The notes under the pieces are model-generated. The model had not been told where the DNA came from, ran no database searches, and saw only the letters and a program-made list of their open reading frames with translations. This document shows, in pieces, positions 17,325-28,000 of a DNA stretch of 51,779 bases. This DNA comes from Flagellimonas hadalis (GTDB lineage: Bacteria; Bacteroidota; Bacteroidia; Flavobacteriales; Flavobacteriaceae). The stretch spans positions 23,921-75,699 of the forward strand of contig NZ_VNIK02000017.1 of NCBI RefSeq assembly GCF_007785775.2, given 5' to 3'. Positions within the stretch are counted from its first letter, which is position 1. The number at the start of each line of letters is the position of its first letter. The translations under genes and the position numbers were made by a program.

Positions 17325-17352
17325 ACCAGGAATTGCGGGAACAATCCCTGGT
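17325..17352 (+). terminator. Hairpin between FecR and SusC genes
   Basis: Arms ACCAGGAATTG (17325-17335) and CAATCCCTGGT (17342-17352) form an 11-bp stem with one A-C mismatch and a 6-base loop, followed by only three T. It lies 26 bp after the FecR stop and 51 bp before the SusC start. A partial terminator or attenuator, or an RNA processing site separating the regulator from the highly expressed transporter genes, is plausible. Confidence 0.5.
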
Positions 17353-17403
17353 TTTCAAACAATTCAAAAACTGAATGACCAATTTTTAAACCATATCAAA
17401 AGT

Positions 17404-20400
17404 ATGAAAAACACACTATGCAAAAGCTATTTTAGTGGTAAAATAGATTTGAAAATGAAAATTTCCGCCCTGTTTTTATTGGTTGCACTTTTCCAGCTCA
17501 ATGCCAATAATTCCTATGCCCAAAAATACGTTTCGATGAAAATGGAAAACGCATCCATAGCATCGGTATTCGAAAAAATTCAGGAGAGTACGGATTATAA
17601 TATCCTTTATAAAAACTCCACATTGGATTTGGACAAAAGGATATCGGTGGATGTGGAAAAGATAAAGATCGATGCCCTGATGGACCTAATCCTTGCTGAA
17701 AGCAATGTTTCCTATGAGATCAGGAGAAAATTGATTGTCCTAGTGGAGAAGGAAAATGAACCACAAATTACCGGTTCACGAGCTGTAAAGGCATTGCAAC
17801 CGGATTTCATCAACATCACAGGAACGGTTACTGATGAGAACAATTCCCCATTACCAGGGGTCAGTATTGTCATCAAGGGCACCATTAAAGGGGTTTCCAC
17901 CGATTTCGATGGAAACTATGCCATAGAAGCCTCCCAAGGAGACATATTGGTATTCTCCTATATTGGTTACCAAACCAAGGAAATAACCGTAGGGAACAAT
18001 CCCGTCGTCAATGTGACCATGGCCCCCAGTGTCAGTAATTTGGACGAAGTTATTGTAACGGCCATTGGTACCAAGCAACTAAAGGATGAATCAGGTTCGA
18101 CAAGTTCCTCCATCCAATCCGAGAACATTGCCAAATCCGGGGAAGCCGGGGTCATTAATGCATTGGCAGGTAAGGCATCAGGTGTACGGATCGGTAAATC
18201 CAATGGTGACCCAGGGGCTGGATCTTCCATTCAGATCCGCGGTGCGAACACCATTCAAGGTGCCAGCCAGCCATTGATTATTTTGGACGGGATTCCCATC
18301 AGTAATGATAATATCGGTGGCGTCACCTTGAGCCAACAATCGCGATTGGACGACATCAACCCAAAGGACATCGCTTCTGTCCAAATCCTAAAAGGGGCCT
18401 CCGCAGCGGCTCTTTGGGGATCTCGTGCAGCAAATGGGGTCATAGTGATCACGACCAAAAGCGGACAATTGGGTAAAAAACCCACCGTACAATATTCGTT
18501 TACACAGTCCTATGATTACATCAATGTCAGGCCTGCGATGCAAAGTTCCTATGGTCAAGGTAGAAATGGGGTGTACAACACCTCCTTTGCGGAATCTTGG
18601 GGCGACAAAATAGCCGATCGTTCCGGGGGAGCGGATGAAGTGGATACCACCGGTGAATTTTTTGTCTCCAATACCACGGGCCAAACTTATTACCCCGTAA
18701 CCACGAAGAACTCTCGGGAAACCTATACCGACAGCAACTGGGACAAAGTCTTTCGGATCGGAACTTTTTCACAACATAATGTATCCGTCAACGGTGGTGG
18801 ACAAAGGGGCTCGTACTTTTTCAGTTATGAAAACCTGGACCAGAAGGGTATCATTGAAAATTATGACTACAAAAGACAGAACGTAAGGTTGAACACCAAG
18901 TTCCAGATTACCGATTGGTTGACCTGGAACAATAGGGTCTCCTATACTAACACCAAATCGAATCGGATAGAACAAGCTGGTGAAACAACTAACGGTATAC
19001 TTTTAGGACTTTTAAGGGCCGCCCCCGATTTTGACATTACCGATTATATCGGCACCTATACGGCTGCCAATGGCGATATCACCGCCAACCGTCAAAGGTC
19101 CTATAGACGTCAATTGGGCGAAGCCGAAAATCCTATTTATAACAATCCCCTGTGGACCTTGAACGAACAAAAGGCACCCAATGATGTCAACAGGTTCATC
19201 ATCAATCCTGAACTGACCATTGACCCTGCCCATTGGTTAAAGGTCATTTTAAGGGGTGGTTTGGACTATTACACGGATTCCAGGAGTCAATTCTACCCGA
19301 TCGGATCGGCAAGTGCAAATCGAAGCGGTGGCTATTGGAGCCAGACCGATATCACCAATAAGGAATTCAATTTGGATGGAATCGTTATTGCAACCCACGA
19401 CTTCAGTACCGATTTTGGAGTATCCGCCACTTTGGGGGTAAACTTTAATGACCGAAAAAGGGCCATCAACGAAAATGCCATAAGTCCATTTGCCGTGGAT
19501 TCCAGACTGCCCACAACGGATCTCAATCCGGACCAAGCGGCCACTTCCTGGGACAGGACCTTGCAGCATATCCGATCCAATCGTGGTTACGGGGTATTGG
19601 GCCTAAGCCTATATGACCAATTATTCGTCAATTTCTCGGGAGCATTGGAGGCCTCGTCCACCATAAAGGGGAGCTTTTTCTATCCTTCTGTAGATCTTGC
19701 CTGGCAGTTCAGTGACTTGGTCGGTTCCTCTGATTTCCTGAGTTTTGGAAAGCTCAGGGCGGCATGGGGAAAGGTGGGTATCCAACCGGCCCCCTATAAA
19801 TTCGAAACCTTGGCCACTACCGGTTTTTCAACGTTTGGGGGAAGTTTCATGGTGGATTCAGAAAAGGGGAATCCCAATCTGAAACCTGAGATCAAAACCG
19901 AATGGGAAGTAGGTAGTGATCTACGCTTCCTTAAGGACAGAATCGGACTGGGTGTCACCTATTATAGAAATGAGACCAAGGACATCCTCTTTGCCGTGAA
20001 AGCCAATCCGAGTTCCGGTTTCAACTTTAACTATAAGAACGCTGCGGTCATCGAGAACAAAGGTTGGGAAATCGACCTTACCGGTAAATTGATCGAAACC
20101 GATGACCTCAAATTATCGATCAATACCAATTACAACAACAACAAGAACATGGTGGTAGATATTGCTGGTGCAGAAACTGTGGATATCGGGGGGACCTCCA
20201 AAGCGGTCAAGGGATACCCGATGAGTTCTTTTTTCTTGCCAGGAACCCTACGTAATGAGGACAATAGTATAGCATTGGATGCCAATGGATTTCCACAATT
20301 GGACACCGATAGCCGTGTTCTGGGTGACCCCAATCCTGATTGGAGGGGAGGCATCGGTATGGAACTCAACTATAAAAATCTTGACTTCAGCTTCCTTTTT

Positions 20401-20907
20401 GAACACTCCCAAGGTGGAGATTACATCAACAGGACAAGAATCGTTCTTTATGGCTTCGGTGTCCATGAGGACGTGTCCCAAGAAGTTACCCTATCCGAGG
20501 ACCTTGTTAATGTCAATGGGGACATAATCCCTGCAGGTACCACGGTAAGGGGAAACATTGCAGACTTTGGTGCAGGCAATGTATTATTGGACGAATCGTG
20601 GTATCGCGGTATCGGTGGAGGCCTAGGTTTCAACAAGACCAATGATCTGTACATCGAGGATGCCACGTGGACCAAGCTCCGTAACGTGACCCTAGGGTAT
20701 ACTTTTTCGGGCATTAAGTTGAGCAAAAAACTGGCATTGGATTCGTTCCGGATATCGGTGACAGGGCGGGATTTGATCCTCTGGACCGGAATCAAGGATG
20801 TAGACCCAGAGACCAATAACTATGGCGTCAGCAATGCCTTCGGAATGAATTACTTCAATAATCCTGGAACACGCTCGGTTCTTTTCAACGTTCAAGCCAA
20901 TTTCTAA
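17404..20907 (+). CDS. SusC/RagA-type TonB-dependent outer-membrane transporter with STN domain
   Basis: A 1167-residue outer-membrane protein. A signal peptide runs to about residue 40 (NSYAQ). An STN domain at about 45-118 can signal to FecR. A carboxypeptidase-D-like plug-associated domain (ITGTVTDENNSPLPGVSIVI) lies at about 136-210. The plug domain contains the SusC hallmark VQILKGASAAALWGSRAANG near residue 325, followed by a long beta-barrel ending in an aromatic residue. It forms a pedal-bin importer with the SusD-like lipoprotein encoded 12 bp downstream. The neighbouring hydrolases all act on amide or peptide bonds, so peptides rather than glycans are the likely cargo. Confidence 0.93.
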   Translation: MKNTLCKSYFSGKIDLKMKISALFLLVALFQLNANNSYAQKYVSMKMENASIASVFEKIQESTDYNILYKNSTLDLDKRISVDVEKIKIDALMDLILAESNVSYEIRRKLIVLVEKENEPQITGSRAVKALQPDFINITGTVTDENNSPLPGVSIVIKGTIKGVSTDFDGNYAIEASQGDILVFSYIGYQTKEITVGNNPVVNVTMAPSVSNLDEVIVTAIGTKQLKDESGSTSSSIQSENIAKSGEAGVINALAGKASGVRIGKSNGDPGAGSSIQIRGANTIQGASQPLIILDGIPISNDNIGGVTLSQQSRLDDINPKDIASVQILKGASAAALWGSRAANGVIVITTKSGQLGKKPTVQYSFTQSYDYINVRPAMQSSYGQGRNGVYNTSFAESWGDKIADRSGGADEVDTTGEFFVSNTTGQTYYPVTTKNSRETYTDSNWDKVFRIGTFSQHNVSVNGGGQRGSYFFSYENLDQKGIIENYDYKRQNVRLNTKFQITDWLTWNNRVSYTNTKSNRIEQAGETTNGILLGLLRAAPDFDITDYIGTYTAANGDITANRQRSYRRQLGEAENPIYNNPLWTLNEQKAPNDVNRFIINPELTIDPAHWLKVILRGGLDYYTDSRSQFYPIGSASANRSGGYWSQTDITNKEFNLDGIVIATHDFSTDFGVSATLGVNFNDRKRAINENAISPFAVDSRLPTTDLNPDQAATSWDRTLQHIRSNRGYGVLGLSLYDQLFVNFSGALEASSTIKGSFFYPSVDLAWQFSDLVGSSDFLSFGKLRAAWGKVGIQPAPYKFETLATTGFSTFGGSFMVDSEKGNPNLKPEIKTEWEVGSDLRFLKDRIGLGVTYYRNETKDILFAVKANPSSGFNFNYKNAAVIENKGWEIDLTGKLIETDDLKLSINTNYNNNKNMVVDIAGAETVDIGGTSKAVKGYPMSSFFLPGTLRNEDNSIALDANGFPQLDTDSRVLGDPNPDWRGGIGMELNYKNLDFSFLFEHSQGGDYINRTRIVLYGFGVHEDVSQEVTLSEDLVNVNGDIIPAGTTVRGNIADFGAGNVLLDESWYRGIGGGLGFNKTNDLYIEDATWTKLRNVTLGYTFSGIKLSKKLALDSFRISVTGRDLILWTGIKDVDPETNNYGVSNAFGMNYFNNPGTRSVLFNVQANF

Positions 20908-20919
20908 AACTTAATAATC

Positions 20920-22317
20920 ATGAAATCAACATATATACAAATTCTTTTGATTTTCACGGCTTTCGTTTTTTTTGGTTGTGAAAAAATGGTCGATGATCTC
21001 AATGAAAATCCCAACCAGTTAACCCTGAATGATATCGACCCAGGCCTTTTCCTAAACGGCGCGGAGCTTTCGAACATTGGAATCCAATTGGGCGCCTATA
21101 GCAGGATGGCGGGGTATTGGTCGGGACAACTGGTCGGCTTTGAACAAGTGGAACTGGAACGGTTCCAATACAATGTCGCTAACAATACCTTTGATTGGGA
21201 TGGGTACCAAAGTGTATTGACCCCAGTGCGGGTGATACAGGAAAGAGCATCTGACAACCCCCTATTATTGGGTATCTCCAAGGTGGTAGAGGCCCATTTG
21301 GTGGGCACTTATGCTTCCTTGTTCGGAGATATCCCCTATTCACAAGCATTGAGCGATATAGAAAACCCTGAATTCGATGACCAACTCTATGTTTTTGAAC
21401 AGTTACAGATACTGTTGGACAGTGCCATAGCAGATTTGGAGGGTGCTGCCGGTTTTGGGGTTTTGGAGGATTACATCTTCCAAGGTGACCGCGACAAATG
21501 GCTCGAATCCGCATGGACCCTGAAAGCTCGTTACTTTATGCATACCAAAGCGTATGGCGAAGCCTATAGTGCAGCCTTGAACGGGATTTCCTCTAGCAAC
21601 AACAACATGATGTTCAATCCCCTTGATGTTACGGGGCAAAACGCCACCAAAAACAAATACTACATTGTTTTGGCCAGTGGTCCGAACACAGGGACCGGGG
21701 ATAGTTATTTGATGCAGCTCTTGGACGATACCAGTGGAATTTCCCGGAACAATGCCAAGACCGATGAAACGGCAAGGCGTATGTATTATGTTATCGACCA
21801 ATCGGATGCGGACGGAAATCTGGGTGTGGCACAGGAACTGGAGCCGCAACCCATGATAACATTTCAGGAAAATATGCTCATATTGGCAGAAGCCGGTGCC
21901 CGTACCCAAGGTTTCGAAATTGGTTTGGGACATTTGAACGAGTTGCGTGCCTTTTTGAACACCGGTAGTTTTCTAAATTCGAATTTTTCAGCAGAACCCT
22001 ATTTATATGACGCTTATGTAGCCGGGGACTTCGATTCCGGTGGCATGGAGAATATGGACGGAACAGACCCGGAAACCGCCTTGCTCAGGGAAATCATCGA
22101 AGAACGTTATGTTTCAGGGTTTACGACCTTCATGCCATTTGATGATGCACGCAGGTTAAAGAAGAATGATTCAGATGTAGCTGTACCATTTCCCTTGAAT
22201 GTTCCAACGAGCACCCAAAATGTTGAACGAATGTTGTATCCCCAGGATGAGGTCTTGTCAAATCCTGCGGCCCCGGCAGATCCTGGTTTATATGAACCTA
22301 CCAAAGTCAATCAATAA
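20920..22317 (+). CDS. SusD-like outer-membrane lipoprotein (SusD-like_2 type)
   Basis: A 465-residue lipoprotein with signal and Cys in VFFGCEKMVDDLNENPN; the D-x-N-x-N-P-N element after the Cys is typical of SusD/RagB nutrient-binding lipoproteins of the SusD-like_2 group. TPR-like helices follow (LGISKVVEAHLVGTYASLFG). The C-terminal part contains ILAEAGARTQG and EIIEERYVSGF. It is the lid and substrate receptor of the preceding SusC protein. This subgroup differs from the classical SusD encoded in the second locus of the window. Confidence 0.9.
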   Translation: MKSTYIQILLIFTAFVFFGCEKMVDDLNENPNQLTLNDIDPGLFLNGAELSNIGIQLGAYSRMAGYWSGQLVGFEQVELERFQYNVANNTFDWDGYQSVLTPVRVIQERASDNPLLLGISKVVEAHLVGTYASLFGDIPYSQALSDIENPEFDDQLYVFEQLQILLDSAIADLEGAAGFGVLEDYIFQGDRDKWLESAWTLKARYFMHTKAYGEAYSAALNGISSSNNNMMFNPLDVTGQNATKNKYYIVLASGPNTGTGDSYLMQLLDDTSGISRNNAKTDETARRMYYVIDQSDADGNLGVAQELEPQPMITFQENMLILAEAGARTQGFEIGLGHLNELRAFLNTGSFLNSNFSAEPYLYDAYVAGDFDSGGMENMDGTDPETALLREIIEERYVSGFTTFMPFDDARRLKKNDSDVAVPFPLNVPTSTQNVERMLYPQDEVLSNPAAPADPGLYEPTKVNQ

Positions 22318-22340
22318 TTGAAAAATTAAGTCACCGAAAA

Positions 22341-23300
22341 ATGCATAGGGATCTATTTTTTCAAGGAAAGATTGGGAAAAACATGCTCATTTGCCTTCTA
22401 GTTGCCACTGCACTTCTTCAAGTGCAGTGCGCTGGTGGCAAAAGCACATCGGACGGTTCGGACAAAAAGGCTTTGTCCGAAGGACGGAAAATATTCGAGG
22501 ACAGCTGGCTGGAAACCGTCAAGGGCAACATCCCTTTGGTTATCAGTGCCCCACATGGGGGCACCATATCTCCTGAGGAGATCAAGGACAGGGATTGTGG
22601 CGCGAAGGTAATGGACAACAATACGGTCGAGCTCGCACTGGAAATAGAGAATGCGTTCAAGGTCCATGGCAAAAAACCATACCTGGTCATTGCCCGATTG
22701 GCAAGGAGTAAGATCGATTTTAACCGGGACCTGGAGGAGGCCACCTGTGGAAACCCACAAATGGAGTATACCTGGAGACAATATCACAAGCATATCGAGG
22801 AGGCCTTGGATGCGGCCATCAAAAAATACGGATATGTGATGTACATCGACCTTCACGGCCAAAGCCATAAAGTAAAACGTTTGGAGTTGGGGTACCTACT
22901 TAGGACACCTGCCCTCACGGAACTAAGGGAAGGGGAAAGTTCCGAGTCTGAAATTGGCGGAAACACTTCGGTACGGAACCTATTAAAGGGTAACCCACAA
23001 TTGGGACTCAACCAACTCTTGACCGGGGAAAACGCTTTCGGAACCCTTATGGAACGAGCCGGTTTCCCTGCGGTTCCAAGCCAAGGCGACCCCTATCCCA
23101 AGGAGGGCGAGCCCTACTTCAACGGAGGGTATAACACCAGGAGGTACACTGCTTACGACCACCCCAAAGTTTTCGGGATGCAGATAGAGGCCAATTTCCA
23201 AGGGGTCCGTGACAGTGAGGAGAACCGGAAAAACTTTTCCAAAGCCTTTGCGGAATCCATCACTACTTATTTGGACTTTGTGGAATCCTATATGGACTGA
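22341..23300 (+). CDS. Exported N-formylglutamate amidohydrolase-like protein
   Basis: A 319-residue protein with a hydrophobic lipoprotein-like signal (LLQVQCAGG). It carries the motif set of the N-formylglutamate amidohydrolase family: SAPHGG near residue 71, RSKIDFNRDLEEA near residue 122, and YIDLHGQSH near residue 169. The His residues and Glu are expected zinc ligands and catalytic groups. Known members release glutamate from N-formylglutamate in histidine degradation, but those are cytoplasmic. A surface or periplasmic member in a SusCD operon suggests cleavage of an N-acylated or otherwise capped amino acid before uptake. The true substrate cannot be read from sequence. Confidence 0.8.
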   Translation: MHRDLFFQGKIGKNMLICLLVATALLQVQCAGGKSTSDGSDKKALSEGRKIFEDSWLETVKGNIPLVISAPHGGTISPEEIKDRDCGAKVMDNNTVELALEIENAFKVHGKKPYLVIARLARSKIDFNRDLEEATCGNPQMEYTWRQYHKHIEEALDAAIKKYGYVMYIDLHGQSHKVKRLELGYLLRTPALTELREGESSESEIGGNTSVRNLLKGNPQLGLNQLLTGENAFGTLMERAGFPAVPSQGDPYPKEGEPYFNGGYNTRRYTAYDHPKVFGMQIEANFQGVRDSEENRKNFSKAFAESITTYLDFVESYMD

Positions 23301-23562
23301 AACAAAATTCAGTGCCCGGGATTTTTCCCTAGAGGCAATAACTGACCGATAAGCCGGGAAGAATCCAGTACAATAGGGTTTACAGAATATCGCATTCTGT
23401 GAAAATTAATTAATAAAGCTGCCCTTATCTATCAATTCAAAACAAGTAAAAATAGAAACTTAGGCCTTATCGTATGGGGTCTTCAACACATTGCCATAAA
23501 TATTTGAATTAGTAGTTTGTTGAGTTGGATTGGATAAAGGGTAGCTTTTCATAATAATAATC
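23301..23562 (+). other. 262-bp gap with a hairpin inside the peptide-utilisation operon
   Basis: The longest break in an otherwise closely spaced run of genes. It contains a perfect 7-bp stem ACAGAAT/ATTCTGT (23382-23388 and 23394-23400) with a 5-base loop and no T-run. The following gene begins with TTG. A second promoter, an RNA processing site or lost coding sequence could explain it; no TAnnTTTG box was recognised. Confidence 0.4.
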
Positions 23563-25038
23563 TTGAAAAAAGAAACATCATTGGAATCGTACTTCAATTC
23601 CTTTCGAAGAAATATTATCGGTATCGACGAAAATATCGAAACCCCTTTTGGGACCAAAAAGATCGTTTATGCGGATTGGATCGCGAGCGGTAGGTTATAT
23701 GGCCCCATAGAGGATATCATGAAAAAAAAAATCGGTCCCTTTGTCGGGAACACCCATTCCGAGACCACTTTTACCGGGAAATTGATGACCAATCTTTACG
23801 AGGAGGCTAAACACCGGATCAAGGAACATGTCAATGCCTCCGAGGAAGATGTCATTATTACCACTGACACCGGTATGACCGGGGTGCTCTGCAAGTTTCA
23901 GCGTATTTTGGGGCTAAAGCTCCCAGAAAAGTTCAAGAATTCCCTCTCGATTCCAGAGACCGAAAGACCTGTCGTTTTTTTGACCCATATGGAACACCAT
24001 TCCAATCAGACGACCTGGTTGGAGACCATGGCCGATGTCGTATTGTTACAGCCTACAGAAGACCTGTTCGTCGATACACTCCAATTGCGCAGGGAACTTC
24101 GTAAATATGGGGACCGAAAACTCAAGATCGGTTCCTTTACGGCCTGTTCCAATGTCACGGGGTTGGGAACCCCCTATTATGAGTTGGCTGAAATCATGCA
24201 TGAACACGACGGGTACTGTTTTGTGGATTTTGCCGCATCAGCACCCTACGTCCAGATTAATATGCACCCGGAGAACAAGGCAAGGAAATTGGATGCCATT
24301 TTTTTCTCCCCACATAAGTTTTTAGGGGGGCCTGGCAGTTCAGGCGTTTTGGTTTTCGACAAGGCGCTTTACAAGAACCGGATTCCAGACAATCCAGGTG
24401 GTGGAACGGTAAAATGGACGAATCCTTGGGGGGGGCACAGTTTTTTTGAAAGCATTGAGGCCCGGGAGGATGGTGGTACGCCTGGATTCCTACAGACCAT
24501 AAGGACAGCCCTGTCGATCGCTCTGAAGGAAAAAATGGGCATTGAGCAGATCCGGCAACGGGAAAATGAACTTACAAGGAAATGTTTCGAGGAGTTGCCC
24601 AAGATCAAGGGGTTGCATGTATTCGCACCGGAAGTCAGGTACCGACTAGGGGTCTTTTCCTTTTATGTGGAACATCTCCATTATAATCTGGTGGTCCGAT
24701 TATTGAACGACCACTATGGAATCCAGGTCCGGGGCGGTTGTTCATGTGCCGGCACCTATGGCCACATACTGTTGGAGGTCACCCAGGAACGTTCACGGCA
24801 CATTACCGACCAGATCGAGCACGGAAACCTTAAGGACAAACCTGGGTGGATCCGTCTCTCACTCCATCCCACTATGACGGATGGGGAACTGGACCTTATA
24901 CTGGATGCACTTCGCGAAATAGCGGAGCATGGGGCTGAAATGGCCAAAGCATATGATTACGATCCCGTGAGCAATACCTTTCACCACAAGTCTGAATCCA
25001 ACCAAAGACCGGAATTGGGCCAATGGTTCGAAATCTAA
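23563..25038 (+). CDS. Class V aminotransferase / cysteine desulfurase-like PLP enzyme
   Basis: A 491-residue cytoplasmic PLP enzyme starting at TTG 23563; an in-frame stop at 23542 leaves no ATG upstream, and the codons after it match the expected N-terminus. The PLP lysine is K252 in FSPHKFLGG. The loop RGGCSCAGTYGH near residues 389-400 contains two Cys, recalling the catalytic Cys loop of SufS/NifS desulfurases, though the annotation class also includes epimerases and lyases. ETTFTG near residue 67 helps to bind cofactor. In this operon it could remove sulfur from Cys or from a Cys-derived compound after import. Substrate is unproven. Confidence 0.8.
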   Translation: MKKETSLESYFNSFRRNIIGIDENIETPFGTKKIVYADWIASGRLYGPIEDIMKKKIGPFVGNTHSETTFTGKLMTNLYEEAKHRIKEHVNASEEDVIITTDTGMTGVLCKFQRILGLKLPEKFKNSLSIPETERPVVFLTHMEHHSNQTTWLETMADVVLLQPTEDLFVDTLQLRRELRKYGDRKLKIGSFTACSNVTGLGTPYYELAEIMHEHDGYCFVDFAASAPYVQINMHPENKARKLDAIFFSPHKFLGGPGSSGVLVFDKALYKNRIPDNPGGGTVKWTNPWGGHSFFESIEAREDGGTPGFLQTIRTALSIALKEKMGIEQIRQRENELTRKCFEELPKIKGLHVFAPEVRYRLGVFSFYVEHLHYNLVVRLLNDHYGIQVRGGCSCAGTYGHILLEVTQERSRHITDQIEHGNLKDKPGWIRLSLHPTMTDGELDLILDALREIAEHGAEMAKAYDYDPVSNTFHHKSESNQRPELGQWFEI

Positions 25039-25048
25039 AACCAAATAA

Positions 25049-28000
25049 ATGATAAAATCACCAACAATGAAGATGAAAAAAACCTTTGGATACCTCTTTT
25101 TTTTAGGTATCATGTTATCTATGGGGAGTTCACTCGCACAGGAGACCTTTCCCAAAAACGATGTCCTGGACGCGCGCCCGGACAGGGTGGTCCTTACCCA
25201 TGCGACCATCATCACGGCCCCGACGCAAGTTTTGGAGAATGCGATGTTGGTCATCCAAGACGGTAAGGTCGTTTCGGTACAGACCGGGAACCAGGTACCC
25301 AAAGGCTATCTGGAAATCGATCTCAGCGGACGTTATATCTATCCCTCTTTTATAGACATGTTCGGGGAATATGGGCAACCCGAGGTAAAACGTCCCCCAT
25401 TCAGGAACCCTGTTCTCAGTAGGGAACAGATACAGTCCAATACCAAGGGACCCTACAATGCCAACGAGGCCATAAAATCGCAATACAACAGTTCCGAAAA
25501 CTTTACCGTGGACAAAAAGCTTGCCTCCAAATGGAGGGCCCAAGGATTTGGTGCCGTGGCGACCATCAGAAGGGATGGAATTGCGCGGGGAACCGCTGCC
25601 CTGGTGGCCCTGGGCGAGGATACGGAAAACAATTTGGTCATCAATTCCAAGGTGGCCGACCATTACTCTTTTGACAAGGGCACCTCGACCCAGGACTATC
25701 CCATTTCCCCTATGGGGACCATTGCCCTTTTGCGTCAGACCTTTTACGATGCCAAGTGGTATGGCGCACAAACCGACAGCCCTTTTTCGGACCTGTCGTT
25801 GGATGCCATGCTGGCCAATGGGAACCTGCCCAAAATCATGGAGGCCGATGGTTGGTTGACCGCCTTAAGAGCCGATAAAATAGCGGATGAATTCGGGTTC
25901 GAGTTCATTATAAAGGGAGGTGGAGACGAATATCAACGGATTATGGAAGTGAAGGACATGAAAGCTCCCATGATCATACCGATCGACTTTCCCAAGGCCT
26001 ATGATGTGAGTGACCCCTACAGCACCAAGAAAATCACCTTGGCCGATCTTAAGCATTGGGAACTTGCCCCTACAAACCCGGCATCGTTGGAACATAATAG
26101 CATTCCCTTTGCCATCACCTCCTTCCCACCAGAAAATCTTCCTGAATTCTTGAAAAATCTGAGAAAATCAGTGGCGTATGGCCTGAGCAAAACGGCTGCA
26201 CTCTCCTCTTTGACCACAGTTCCTGCAAAATGGCTGGGCGTTGACCAGGATCTGGGTACCTTGGAAGCCGGTAAAATGGCCAACTTCATTGTTACGGACG
26301 GGGATCTTTTTGAACCGGGCACTCAAATTATGGACAACTGGATCGAAGGGAAGCCCTATATGGTCAGCGCCCCCATTTCCGAATCCATCCTTGGGGAATA
26401 CGATTTATCCGTAGGTGGCTTAAAGGCCGTATTGTCCATTATCGGAAAAGGCCCTAAGTACCAAGCCGAATTGACATTGACCGATGGATCAAAGGAAAAG
26501 GTGGAATTTAAAATGGACGGGGATCTTCCTGTCCTTAAATTCACGGTCAAGGGAAGCCAATACAATCTGAAAGGTTGGACCAAACAAGAAAAGGGAATGA
26601 CCGTGCTTAACGGTACTGGCACCCTGAACTTTGGGGAGGACCAACCTTGGACCGCCCGGATGAAAGAAAAAGGAAGGGGCACCTTGGGAGCTCAAAAGAT
26701 ACAGGATAAGGGTCCTGTCGACTTGGGTGAGGTATTCTATCCATTCTTGGCCTTTGGCAGTCCGGAAAAGATTGCATCCCGATCCATTTTAATCACCGAT
26801 GTCACCGTTTGGACGAACGAAGATGAAGGAATCCTCATGGACACGGACGTGCTTCTTGAAAATGGCAAGATTGCCAAGATCGGGACCGATCTCAGTGCCA
26901 AGGATGCCTTGGTATTGGACGGTACGGGCAAGCACCTGACCCCTGGAATCATTGATGAGCATTCCCATATTGCCTTGGGCGGTATCAATGAAATGGCACC
27001 AAATTCGGGAATGGTCCGGATGCAGGACGTGATCGACCCCGATGACCCGGGCATTTATAGGGCTTTGGCCGGGGGCGTCGTTGCGGCGCAGCTCCTACAT
27101 GGATCTTCGGATCCCATTGGGGGCCAGTCCGCCCTAGTAAAATTCAAATGGGGGGAGGATGCCAAGGGATTGTTGATCCAGGGCGCTGACCCCTTCATAA
27201 AATTTGCCCTTGGAGAGAACGTGAAACGTTCAAAAAACAACGTATCCATACGATTTCCAAGGTCCTTGATGGGCGTGGAACAATTTTATACCAATGCCTT
27301 CACTGAGGCCTTGGATTACAAAAAGGAATGGGATGCCTATAGAAGCTTGGGCACAAAGGAAAAAAGGACCGCAGTGGAACCCCGTAAAAACATTCTTCAT
27401 GAGACCATGTTGGAAATCTTGGAGAAAAAACGGTTCATTACGGCCCACTCCTACCAGGATAAGGAAATGTTGATGTTGATGGAGGTCGCGGAGCGGTTTG
27501 GTTTTGCCCTGAACACGTTCACCCATGCCTTGGAGGGCTATCGGATCGCGGACCGAATGAAGGAACACGGGGTCGGGGGCAGCACATTTTCCGATCGTTG
27601 GAACTATAAATGGGAGGCTAGGAACGGGACCCCGTACAATGCCCCCATCATGGACCGTGAAGGTGTGGTCACTGCATTGAACTCCGATAGCGGTGAAACA
27701 ATGCGACACTTGAACCATGAGGCAGCAAAGATGGTCAGATATGGGGGGCTCACACCAGAGGAAGCCCTTAAAATGGTCACCTTGAACCCGGCAAGGCTCT
27801 TGCACCTGGACGATACCATGGGAAGTATCAAAGTCGGTAAATCCGCGGATGTTGTCCTTTGGACAGGAGATCCACTGTCGCTTTATTCCAAACCTGAAAA
27901 GACCATCATTGAAGGGGCCATTTATTTTGATCTGGCCAAGGATGCGCAGTTGCGCAGGGAGAATTCAAAAGAGCGTGCCAGACTCCTCAAAAAAATGGAA

